A stretch of DNA of 64,000 nt from JAJRTA01 sp965603125. Lineage in GTDB: Bacteria > Zixibacteria > MSB-5A5 > GN15 > FEB-12. The position numbers and the translations under genes were made by a program. Where the stretch lies: the NCBI GenBank assembly GCA_965603125.1, contig CBFDBU010000015.1:1-64000 (forward strand), read 5' to 3'. The notes under the pieces were generated by a model. It did no database searches, was not told the origin of the DNA, and saw only the letters and a program-made list of their open reading frames with translations. Below, in pieces: positions 41,856 to 49,989 of the stretch (position 1 is its first letter; each line of letters starts with the position of its first letter).

Positions 41856-44567
41856 ATGGACTATGACATCCTCGTTGTGGGAGGTGGAATTGCGGGTATG
41901 GAATCCGCGCTAACGCTCGGCGACATGGGTTACTCTGTACTCCTAGTGGAGAAAGAACCCACCATCGGCGGCAAGATGATCCTGCTGAGCAAGGTGTTTC
42001 CTACCCTGGACTGTGCCAGTTGTATCGCAACTCCCAAGATGGCCGCTACATTCCATCATCCACAAGTGACCACCATGACCTACGCCGAGGTGGACGACAT
42101 CCGCAAGGACCCGCAGGGTACCTTCCAGGTAAGCCTCAACAAGAAATCTACTTTTGTAGAGTTCAACAAGTGTACCGGCTGCCAGAAGTGCGAATTTGCC
42201 TGTACGGTGGCGATACCGGACCAGTTCAACTTCGGTATGGTGGCTCGGCGGGCAGCATACATTCCATTTGCCCAGGCCGTTCCCAAGAAGGCGGTATTAG
42301 ATAAGCACGGCTCGTCGCCATGCAGTTTCGTATGCCCGGTGGGTATGAAGCCTCATGGGTATGTCTCTCTCATCCGAAGTGGTCTCTTCGAAGAGGCAAT
42401 GGAGCGGATCCTCAAATTCGTTCCTTTCCCGGGGAGCCTGGGACGCACTTGCCCCGCGCCGTGCGAGAAGGAATGTACACGAGTGGAGTTTGAAGGTACG
42501 ATCCCGATAAGGAAGCTCAAGCGATTCGCTGCGGACTACTACTACGACAAGTATCCTCAACCCAAGTTCGGCCCCCCTGAGGAGAAACTCAACCAGAAGG
42601 TGGCGGTGGTGGGGAGTGGTCCCGCAGGGCTAACCGCAGCCTACTATCTGGCCAAAAGCGGCTATCAGGTGACCATCTTCGAGGCCGAAGAAGAGCCGGG
42701 CGGCATATTGAGGGTAGTCATTCCATCATATCGGCTTCCCCGGGAGGTGCTGGATCGCGACATCAAGAACGTGACCTCTCTCGGTGTGGAAATAAAGACC
42801 GGCCGCCGTGTGGAGAGTCTTGCCGGGCTCAAAGAAGAAGGGTTCGACGCGGTATTTGTGGCTTGCGGAGCAACGCAGGATGTAAAGATGAAAATTGAGG
42901 GAGAGGACTTGACAGGGGTAAAAGGCGCTGTCGATTTCCTCAAGGGCGTAAATAGAGGAGATAAGATCGATCTCACCGGTAAGACCGTGATGGTGGTCGG
43001 GGGTGGGAATATAGCCGTCGACTCTGCCAGAGTGGCTCGCCGCTTGGGGGCGAAGAAGGTTTTCATCCAATATCTACGGAGTCGGGCGGAGATGCCCGCC
43101 TTCGAGGACGAGATCGAGGATATGATCGAGGAGGGTATCGAGCTCCAGTATCTCAAGACCCCAGTACGATTCATCGGAGAAAACGGCAAGCTGGCAAAGG
43201 TAGAGTCCATCGACATGAAGCTCGGAGAGCCGGATGAAAGTGGCCGGAGGAGGCCTGTAACCGTAGAAGGCTCCGAGAGCAGTATGGAAGTGGACTTATC
43301 TATTGTCGCAATTGGTCAGCGGCCGGATCTCGCTGCTCTCGCTGAAAATGATAAGCCGATGCTGACGCGTTGGAATACGCTGGTGGTTGACTCGACCACG
43401 CTCGAAACGAGTATACCGGGCGTATTTGCCGGTGGTGACGTAGTCTCCGGGCCGTCTACCGTGGTGGAAGCGGCACACGCCGGAGCGCGCGCCGCCGAGT
43501 ATATCGGGCGCTATCTGAGAGGGGAGCAATTCCCCGGGGAACCTCTCAAACAACCACTGCCCATGATCGAAAAGAAAGAGGTGCTCGAAAGGCAGAAGGA
43601 GTACCGAGAGTTTTTCCCGTCCGAGAGGAAGAAGCTGCTTCCGGAGGAACGGGTGAAGAATTTCCACGAGGTGGAACTGCCCTTGACCGAAGACGAGGCC
43701 CGCTACAGCGCCGGCAGGTGCCTTGACTGCGGCGGATGCGCGGAATGTGGCCAGTGTGTCGCTGCCTGCCCGGCCGATGCTATCGACATGAGCATGCGCG
43801 ACGAGAACCAGAAGCTGGAAGTGGGATCGGTAGTGATTTCGGCCGGCTTCGAGCTTTTCGACCCGAGCCGCAAGGTCCAATACGGATACGGCCGTTTCCC
43901 GAACGTGATTACTGCTATGCAAATGGACCGGCTCCTCTCACCGACCCGGCCGTACAACACCGTCCTCAGGCCGTCGGATGGAAAAATCCCCGACAACATT
44001 GCCTACGTTCTCTGCACAGGCTCGCGCGACTGCCAGGTGGACAACGAGCTTTGCTCGCGGGTGTGCTGCATGTACTCCATAAAGCAGGCACAACTGATCA
44101 TGGGGACCTTACCTCTGGCGGATGTGACTATTTACTACATTGATATACGTGCTTTCGGCAAGGAATTCGAGGAGTTCTATCAACAGGCCAAGCAAATGGG
44201 TATCTACTTCGTCAAGGGCAAGATAGCCAAAATCAACCAAGCCGATAACGGGAACCTGATACTCCACCATGAAAACATCGACGGTGGTGGAAAGGTGGAG
44301 CAGACGGAGCACGATATGGTAGTTCTCTCCGTAGGGATGCTGCCCAATCAAGAAGCCCTGAGCCTCTTGTCCGGCGGTGAGCTTGAGGCGGACAGCCATC
44401 ATTTCGTCAAGGAGGTAGATGAGGATCACAGCCCCGCTCGAACGAGCCTGGAAGGCGTCTACGTGGCGGGATCATCTTCCGCAGTGATGGACATCCCCGA
44501 CACCATCCTGCATTCCGGGGCAGCCGCAGCGCTGGCTGCCGCCCACGTAGAGAGGGTGAAGACATGA
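41856..44567 (+). CDS. HdrA-like flavoprotein with inserted GltD/NfnB-like domain
   Basis: 903 residues. The N-terminal HdrA half has the FAD motif VVGGGIAGMESALTLGDMGY, LDCASC and a ferredoxin site CTGCQKCEFAC near residue 106. From about 150 to 570 a glutamate-synthase small-subunit/NfnB-like domain is inserted: CSFVCPVGMKPHGYVSLI, CPAPCEKEC, VVGSGPAGLTAAYYLAKSGY, VVGGGNIAVDSARVARRLG, GVFAGGDVVSGPSTVVEA. Then GGCAECGQCVAACPADAI (residues about 622-640) and the C-terminal HdrA part (YVLCTGSRDCQVDN, CSRVCCMYSIKQAQL). It therefore carries at least two flavin sites and several clusters, as needed for electron bifurcation. NADPH or NADH binding by the insert is likely, judged from the GltD/NfnB family. 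Confidence 0.9.
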   Translation: MDYDILVVGGGIAGMESALTLGDMGYSVLLVEKEPTIGGKMILLSKVFPTLDCASCIATPKMAATFHHPQVTTMTYAEVDDIRKDPQGTFQVSLNKKSTFVEFNKCTGCQKCEFACTVAIPDQFNFGMVARRAAYIPFAQAVPKKAVLDKHGSSPCSFVCPVGMKPHGYVSLIRSGLFEEAMERILKFVPFPGSLGRTCPAPCEKECTRVEFEGTIPIRKLKRFAADYYYDKYPQPKFGPPEEKLNQKVAVVGSGPAGLTAAYYLAKSGYQVTIFEAEEEPGGILRVVIPSYRLPREVLDRDIKNVTSLGVEIKTGRRVESLAGLKEEGFDAVFVACGATQDVKMKIEGEDLTGVKGAVDFLKGVNRGDKIDLTGKTVMVVGGGNIAVDSARVARRLGAKKVFIQYLRSRAEMPAFEDEIEDMIEEGIELQYLKTPVRFIGENGKLAKVESIDMKLGEPDESGRRRPVTVEGSESSMEVDLSIVAIGQRPDLAALAENDKPMLTRWNTLVVDSTTLETSIPGVFAGGDVVSGPSTVVEAAHAGARAAEYIGRYLRGEQFPGEPLKQPLPMIEKKEVLERQKEYREFFPSERKKLLPEERVKNFHEVELPLTEDEARYSAGRCLDCGGCAECGQCVAACPADAIDMSMRDENQKLEVGSVVISAGFELFDPSRKVQYGYGRFPNVITAMQMDRLLSPTRPYNTVLRPSDGKIPDNIAYVLCTGSRDCQVDNELCSRVCCMYSIKQAQLIMGTLPLADVTIYYIDIRAFGKEFEEFYQQAKQMGIYFVKGKIAKINQADNGNLILHHENIDGGGKVEQTEHDMVVLSVGMLPNQEALSLLSGGELEADSHHFVKEVDEDHSPARTSLEGVYVAGSSSAVMDIPDTILHSGAAAALAAAHVERVKT

Positions 44568-46282
44568 GTGAGAGGAGAATAGGCGTTTACATCTGCTACT
44601 GTGGCGGCAACATCTCCGACTATGTGGACTGCGAGCATGTCCGGGATGCGGTAGAGAAAGAAAAGGGCGTAACGGTGGCCAAGACTACCATGTTCGCATG
44701 CTCCGATGCCGCCCAGCAGGAAATAATAGACGACATCCGGGAACAAAAGTTGGATGGCATGGTAGTCGCCTCGTGCTCGCCGACACTCCACCTGTTTACC
44801 TTCCGCGGGGTGGCAGAGCGAGCGGGACTGAACCCCTACTTATACATTCAGGTCAACCTGAGGGAGCAGTGCTCCTGGGCGCACACCAATCTCCCCAAGC
44901 AGGCCACCGAGAAGGCGATTTATATGGTCAAGGCCGGCATCGCCAAAGCGCGTTTAACCCAGCCTCTGGAGAAGACCAGGATTGACACAGTTCCCAGAGC
45001 GTTGGTGGTCGGGGCCGGGATTTCAGGACTGCGCGCGGCCCTGGCACTTTCCGACCTCGGCATTAGCGCCTACGTAGCCGAAAAGACCGATCGCATCGGG
45101 GGCTGGACCGCCGGATTTGGAAGAATGTACCCTCACAATAGGTATGGAAGCGAACTGATCACGCAACTCGACGAGGAAATTAAGAAGAGGGATAATATCC
45201 AGGTTTACACCGAAGCGGAACTGGTGGAGAAGTCCGGAAGCGTTGGTGACTTCGACTTGAAGCTCAAGGTCAAGAACGAGCAGGTCTCCCTGAACGTTGG
45301 CGCGATCATCGTAAGTACGGGCTTTAACTCGTATCAGCCCGCTGAAAACGAATATGCATACGGGACCGGCGGTGTGCTGACGTTGCCCGAATTCAAGGAG
45401 TTGCTGGACAACTGCCAGGGAGAACTCACCTACCAAGGCAAACCTGTGAACGACGTTACCTACATCTACTGCGTGGGCAGCCGAGAGCAACCGGGAGAAA
45501 AGGCACACGAATACTGCTCCAGATATTGCTGCAACGCTGCCGTGCACGCATCTCTGGTCGCGAACGATTTATCACCGGGATTGCGCCAGTTCCATCTCTA
45601 CCGAGATATTCGAACTTACGGGAAGTACGAACTCCTTTATGGGGAAGCCCGCGAGAAGGGAGCTTTGTTCATCAAGTTCGACGAGAGCGCACCTCCCCAG
45701 GTGGCGAAGAATAACGGGCGATTTCAGGTGCAGGTCAAGGACGTCTTGACCTACGGTGAGGAGCTCGAAATAGAGAGTGACCTGGTTGTTCTGGTCACCG
45801 GTATGGAACCCCGCCCCAACCAAGCCCTTAACGATGTACTCAAGCTGCCGATCTCGCTGGACGGTTTCTTCAAGGAGATTCATCCCAAGCTGAGGCCAGT
45901 GGAGACAGTCATCGACGGAGTTTTTATCGCCGGCACATCCCAAGCTCCCCGCAACTCCGCCGAGAGTGTGGCCTCGGCGCTGGCCGCCACCTCCAAGAGC
46001 GCCTCCCTGTTGAAAAAGGGCTACGTGGAGTTGGAGCCGCTGATCGCTATGGTCGACAAAGAAGCCTGTAATTGGTGCGACAAATGTACCGAAGCCTGTC
46101 CTTACTCCGCTGTCGGGAAGATCAGCTTCGGAGAAAAGGAGATAGCCGAGATCAGCGCGGCGGTGTGCAAGGGGTGCGGATGCTGCGTGCCTGTCTGCCC
46201 CGAAAACGCCCTGCAGATCAAGGGCTACACGGATTTACAGGTAAGGGCGATGATCGATGCTATGGAGGCCAGCTATGAATGA
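44564..46282 (+). CDS. hdrA: HdrA-like subunit (QmoB/HdrA type)
   Basis: 572 residues, overlapping the first HdrA by four bases (ATGA). It starts RIGVYICYCGGNISDYVDC, the N-terminal HdrA cluster site, then TTMFACSDAAQQEI and SCSPTLHLFTFRGVAERAG. The FAD motif ALVVGAGISGLRAALALSD is near residue 147. The middle shows YIYCVGSREQ and YCSRYCCNAAVHASL. Two [4Fe-4S] sites end the protein (CNWCDKCTEACPYSAV, CKGCGCCVPVCPENAL). This is a standard HdrA layout; QmoB is a close relative and cannot be excluded. It pairs with the insert-bearing HdrA and the HdrBC below. Confidence 0.93.
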   Translation: MSERRIGVYICYCGGNISDYVDCEHVRDAVEKEKGVTVAKTTMFACSDAAQQEIIDDIREQKLDGMVVASCSPTLHLFTFRGVAERAGLNPYLYIQVNLREQCSWAHTNLPKQATEKAIYMVKAGIAKARLTQPLEKTRIDTVPRALVVGAGISGLRAALALSDLGISAYVAEKTDRIGGWTAGFGRMYPHNRYGSELITQLDEEIKKRDNIQVYTEAELVEKSGSVGDFDLKLKVKNEQVSLNVGAIIVSTGFNSYQPAENEYAYGTGGVLTLPEFKELLDNCQGELTYQGKPVNDVTYIYCVGSREQPGEKAHEYCSRYCCNAAVHASLVANDLSPGLRQFHLYRDIRTYGKYELLYGEAREKGALFIKFDESAPPQVAKNNGRFQVQVKDVLTYGEELEIESDLVVLVTGMEPRPNQALNDVLKLPISLDGFFKEIHPKLRPVETVIDGVFIAGTSQAPRNSAESVASALAATSKSASLLKKGYVELEPLIAMVDKEACNWCDKCTEACPYSAVGKISFGEKEIAEISAAVCKGCGCCVPVCPENALQIKGYTDLQVRAMIDAMEASYE

Positions 46283-46517
46283 CAAGGTACGCGATCCCCG
46301 CGAGGTCATGAGAGAGGAGATGCTCATGCGGGACAGAGTGTTGGCCACCTTGCACGACGGCCCCAAGACCGTGCCGGAGATCGCCGAGGTCATGGGTTCT
46401 CCCGTACACGAGGTCATGTACTGGGTCATGGCCGCGAGAAAGTACGGCTACATCGAGGAAAGCAAGGAACCGAACGAGGACGACTATTACCAGTACATGC
46501 TGGTGGAGAATAAGTAG
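46275..46517 (+). CDS. Small winged-helix protein of Hdr operons
   Basis: 80 residues from the ATG at 46275, which overlaps the end of the HdrA gene. RVLATLHDGPKTVPEIAEVM followed by VHEVMYWVMAARKYGYIEE is a short winged-helix fold, of the type that often sits inside Hdr gene clusters. Whether it binds DNA or is a structural subunit is unknown. It is followed two bases later by hdrC. Confidence 0.75.
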   Translation: MNDKVRDPREVMREEMLMRDRVLATLHDGPKTVPEIAEVMGSPVHEVMYWVMAARKYGYIEESKEPNEDDYYQYMLVENK

Positions 46518-46518
46518 A

Positions 46519-46833
46519 ATGGTGACAGCGATGGCGAAGGTAAACCCGGATTTCATAAAGAAGGTGGCGACGTCAGGGGAATTCAATGCCGAAGCCTGCA
46601 TGAACTGCGGTATCTGCACCGCCGTATGCCCCACGGAGATCGAGTTACTTCCCCGTAAGCTCTTCAGGTACGCCCTGCTGGGTCTGGAGGACAAGGTACT
46701 CGATCAGAAGCAGGTTATTTATCAGTGCCTGCTGTGCAAGATGTGCGAGGTGAATTGCACGGCCGACGTACACATCGCTGAGAACGTTAGATTCTTGCGC
46801 AGCTACATCAGTAAAGAGATATTCAAGCTTTAG
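46519..46833 (+). CDS. hdrC: HdrC-like iron-sulfur subunit
   Basis: 104 residues. Two [4Fe-4S] motifs, CMNCGICTAVCP and CLLCKMCEVNC, with the spacing of HdrC/GlpC. The C-terminus ends in a helix FLRSYISKEI. Normal HdrC is about 150-190 residues, so this is on the short side. It would carry electrons between HdrA and HdrB. The start could also be the ATG four codons on; no strong ribosome site separates them. Confidence 0.88.
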   Translation: MVTAMAKVNPDFIKKVATSGEFNAEACMNCGICTAVCPTEIELLPRKLFRYALLGLEDKVLDQKQVIYQCLLCKMCEVNCTADVHIAENVRFLRSYISKEIFKL

Positions 46834-46848
46834 CGAAGGAGAAATCTT

Positions 46849-47811
46849 ATGCCTCTTCCCACCGGCAACGTGATCGGACTCATGGTGGACAATCTTAAGA
46901 AGAGGAAAACTGTATTTCCCATCTCACTCAGAAAATCTATTAAGTGGGCCGAAGGACTCGATATTCCCGAAGGTGGCGAGACAGTAATCTATACCGGTTC
47001 GTTGTATCAGCTACTGCCCTACATGGTTGCCGCGGTGAAGAATATGGGACTCATAGAGGATTCTTTTCTCGGCAAGTTCGTGGGTGTGGGCAGGTTCTTC
47101 AACAGAATATTCAACGTCTCAGCGTTTATGTCTATACCCTCGAAGGCCAACGTGATACGCTACAGGCAGATCATCCGTAACATCGCCATGCTGATGAAGC
47201 AGGCGGGAGTGGAGTTCGGCTACCTGTATAAAAAAGAGCTTTATGCCGGCGCTCTGGCATACGACCTGGGCGCGAACGACGCCTTTCAATTACAGGCCCG
47301 ACGGGTTTACAATCTGCTGAAGGAGCACGGAGTCCGCTCGGTGATCACTATCGATCCCCACACCACGAATATGCTGCGCTCCGTGTACCCGACCATCATC
47401 AATGGCTACGACATAGAGGTCAAAAGTTATCTGGAGGTACTGGCCGCCACCAATAGCCTTCAGCCGCTCCACAACATCGATAAGGAAATCACGATCCACG
47501 ACTCCTGCGTATACTCGCGGTATGAAGACGTCATCGAGGAGCCGAGACAACTGCTGATGCGAGCGGGCTACACAGTAAAGGAACCGGAGGACAACAGGGA
47601 CCTGACCCATTGCTGTGGTGGTCCCGTAGAGTCGCTCTTCCCCAAGATAGCCCATCAAATCGGCAAGAAGAGGGTGCAGCAGCTCAAGAATGCCGACGGA
47701 CAAAGCGTGGCTACCATGTGTCCGATCTGCATGGCAACCCTCAAAGAGGTATCCGATGAGACGTTGGAGATTGACGATATCTCCAGTTTTCTTGTCAAGG
47801 CTTTCTGTTAA
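46849..47811 (+). CDS. hdrB: HdrB-like subunit with only one intact CCG domain
   Basis: 320 residues; GAAGGAG is eight bases before the ATG. The C-terminal CCG domain is intact: Cys220 in HDSCVYSR, Cys255-Cys256 in HCCGGPVES, Cys291-x2-Cys294 in MCPICMA, giving C-x34-CC-x34-CxxC. The first 219 residues contain no cysteine at all; where the first CCG motif should lie there is IYTGSLYQLLPYMVA. Standard HdrB has two CCG domains holding two non-cubane clusters. This version should hold one, so the chemistry at its active site may differ from heterodisulfide reduction. It closes the hdr unit. Confidence 0.88.
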   Translation: MPLPTGNVIGLMVDNLKKRKTVFPISLRKSIKWAEGLDIPEGGETVIYTGSLYQLLPYMVAAVKNMGLIEDSFLGKFVGVGRFFNRIFNVSAFMSIPSKANVIRYRQIIRNIAMLMKQAGVEFGYLYKKELYAGALAYDLGANDAFQLQARRVYNLLKEHGVRSVITIDPHTTNMLRSVYPTIINGYDIEVKSYLEVLAATNSLQPLHNIDKEITIHDSCVYSRYEDVIEEPRQLLMRAGYTVKEPEDNRDLTHCCGGPVESLFPKIAHQIGKKRVQQLKNADGQSVATMCPICMATLKEVSDETLEIDDISSFLVKAFC

Positions 47812-47858
47812 GCGGAAGAGAAACCCCGAAAGAAGCGAAAGCGCTGAAAACAAGCGCA

Positions 47859-48230
47859 GTGAACCGTTACATACGTGACACCTGCCCGGTGATCGGTGAA
47901 CTGAAGGACAAAATGGCAGAGGGCATCATCGGGTTTGTGGGTGGCTCGAGGGGGATAAATGAGAGACCTTGTTCTATGGAACAAAGCCGCTGGGATACGG
48001 GCTGCGGGATAGCCGAGGAAAACATCGGCAGACTGTTCACTCCATTCTTCACGACTAAGGAAAAGGGAGAAGGGGTCGGACTCGGCCTGGCCGTGGCATA
48101 CGGAATCATCAGGCGTTACGGAGGCGACATCTGTATAGTTAGCTCCAGGAGAAAGGGAACTACATTCAGCATCTTTCTGGGACGCGAAGGGGAGCGGAAA
48201 AAGGAAGACGATAGCGGGGACACCCAATGA
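47859..48230 (+). pseudogene. Decayed sensor histidine kinase (HATPase end only)
   Basis: From Asp codon 47994 the frame is a kinase ATPase end: DTGCGIAEENIGRLFTPFF, GVGLGLAVAYGIIRRYGGD, GTTFSIFLG. The H-box, dimerisation region, N-box and any sensor domain are absent, and the first 45 codons are not kinase-like. The frame overlaps the next response regulator by four bases, as a functional kinase would. It is best seen as the 3' remnant of a deleted kinase gene; a short expressed ATPase domain is possible. Confidence 0.8.
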
Positions 48231-49579
48231 AACCAGCGGTGCGGATCATGGTGGTGGATGACGAGGAGATCGTCCGCGAATCACTCTCGGTGTGGCTTCG
48301 AAAGTCCGGCTACGAAGTCATACCGGTGGAAAGTGGCCAGCAGGCGCTGGATCTCCTGGATCGCGAGGAGTGGAGTCTCCTGCTTGTGGATATGAAGATG
48401 CCCCGCATCGACGGAATCGAGGTTCTCCGCAAGGCGCTGGAGGTGAAACCGGGCCTCCCGGTCATCATCATTACGGCCTATGCCACGGTTGAAACAGCGG
48501 TTGAGGCGATGAGGGTTGGTGCCTACGACTACCTGATCAAACCGATTGATCTTGACATGCTGGCGTTGAAAGTGCAGAAGATCATCGAGACGCAGAATTT
48601 TACAAATGAAAACATTATGCGGCGAGAGAAGATTGATGCCATCTACGAGTTCGACGAGATAATCGGTAACAGCAAACCCATGCAGGAAGTACTGGAGATG
48701 GTCGGCTCGGTGGCTGCCAGCGACGCCACGGTGCTTATCACCGGCGAGAGCGGAACCGGCAAGGAGCTGATCGCCCGAGCCATCCACTCCAACAGCAAGC
48801 GCCGGTATAAGCCGTTTGTGGCGGTCTCCATCGGGGCGTTGCCCGATACCCTGGTCGAGAGCGAACTGTTCGGACACGAGAAGGGCGCTTTCACAGGGGC
48901 AAGCCATGCACGCATGGGAAGGTTCGAACTGACCGACGGCGGCACGCTGTTTCTGGACGAGGTCGGCGACATAAGCCCCAAGGTACAGGTCGACTTGCTT
49001 CGGGTACTGGAGGAGAAAGCCTGCTACCGGCTGGGCGGCAATCGCAAGATACACACGGATGTGAGGGTAATCGCTGCGACGAACAAGGACCTGAAGAAGA
49101 ATATCGAGGAGAGCACTTTCCGCGAAGACCTCTACTACCGCCTTAATGTCGTTGGAATTCACCTGCCCCCGCTGAGGGAAAGAGGAGATGACGTCCTCCT
49201 TCTGGCCGAATACTTCCTGAAGAAGTTCTGCATGAAGATGAACAGAAAGAAGGAGGGATTCGCTCCCAGAGTAATCGAGATATTCTCGAGGCACAAATGG
49301 CCGGGCAATATTCGCGAGTTGGAAAACGCCATCGAGAGGGCTGTGGTGGTGGGCAAGGGGCCGCTGGTTCAACTGCAGGATATGCCCTTCGGGGGCGGTC
49401 AGGAGCCCCCTGAAGAGAAAGCTACGATGAGCCTGAGGGAAGCGGAGAAGAAGCACATACTGCAAGTTCTGAACGAGACCGGCTGGAATGTCACCCGTTC
49501 CGCCAATATGCTTGAGATCGACAGGGCTACGCTGTACAATAAGATCAAGAACTACGGCCTGTCCAGACCCAAAGACTGA
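48227..49579 (+). CDS. Sigma-54-dependent response regulator (NtrC family)
   Basis: 450 residues. Receiver domain MVVDDEEIVRESLSVWL with phospho-Asp in LLLVDMKMPRIDG. AAA+ domain with Walker A GESGTGKE, the sigma-54 contact loop GAFTGA, Walker B LFLDEVGDI and arginine-finger region. C-terminal Fis-type HTH (LNETGWNVTRSANMLEIDRA). It activates sigma-54 promoters; one lies at 49929, directly in front of the next operon. Its cognate kinase gene is reduced to a remnant, so the kinase at 55172 may now serve it. Confidence 0.95.
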   Translation: MKPAVRIMVVDDEEIVRESLSVWLRKSGYEVIPVESGQQALDLLDREEWSLLLVDMKMPRIDGIEVLRKALEVKPGLPVIIITAYATVETAVEAMRVGAYDYLIKPIDLDMLALKVQKIIETQNFTNENIMRREKIDAIYEFDEIIGNSKPMQEVLEMVGSVAASDATVLITGESGTGKELIARAIHSNSKRRYKPFVAVSIGALPDTLVESELFGHEKGAFTGASHARMGRFELTDGGTLFLDEVGDISPKVQVDLLRVLEEKACYRLGGNRKIHTDVRVIAATNKDLKKNIEESTFREDLYYRLNVVGIHLPPLRERGDDVLLLAEYFLKKFCMKMNRKKEGFAPRVIEIFSRHKWPGNIRELENAIERAVVVGKGPLVQLQDMPFGGGQEPPEEKATMSLREAEKKHILQVLNETGWNVTRSANMLEIDRATLYNKIKNYGLSRPKD

Positions 49580-49989
49580 CGTTGATAGAACCCGTCTGGC
49601 GATGCCGACGTGCGAGCCTTCAGGCAAGCTCTGCCTGGATCGCAACTGTGTAATATTCGCTTCCGACAGCCCGGCTCAGACCGATGTGAAATCGACCAGA
49701 TTCTGTCCCGGTTGTCGCTCCAGTCTTTATCCTTGATGCTCGAGTAGAACCGTCTGATCCGGATCAAGCAGGTGTGTGAAGATCGCGACAGTACCGTAGA
49801 ATATTTCGACAATTAACAATACCACAACGTTCTCAGGCTCAGATGCTCGCTACCACCACCCAACCACAAAACCAAGCCACGAAGCTGTTTTCGCTTTGTT
49901 TCCAGGCTTTTATATCTCACACCGAGTGTTGGCATGTCAATTGCCTGACTTTATCGGGAATATGAACGAAAGTTAATTAGGAGAACAAA
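49580..49989. other. Gene-free intergenic region before the NuoG-like operon
   Basis: About 410 bases after the response regulator. It contains the sigma-54 promoter at 49929-49944 and little else; no activator-site palindrome was clear by eye. Confidence 0.7.
49929..49944 (+). promoter_or_regulatory. Sigma-54 promoter (-24/-12)
   Basis: TTGGCATGTCAATTGC: GG at 49931-49932 and GC at 49943-49944 are exactly ten bases apart, in the consensus TGGCAC-N5-TTGC with one change (CAT for CAC). Start expected near 49956, 34 bases before the ATG of the NuoG-like gene, which has AGGAG. Two NtrC-type activators lie nearby. Confidence 0.85.

Noticed and set aside
41420..47811. Selenocysteine (in-frame TGA) in Hdr or MvhD subunits
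   Set aside because: All frames are continuous and end at normal stops with the expected motifs; no readthrough TGA is needed.
48281..49645. 454-codon minus-strand frame
   Set aside because: Shadow of the NtrC-type regulator, which has all expected motifs on the plus strand.
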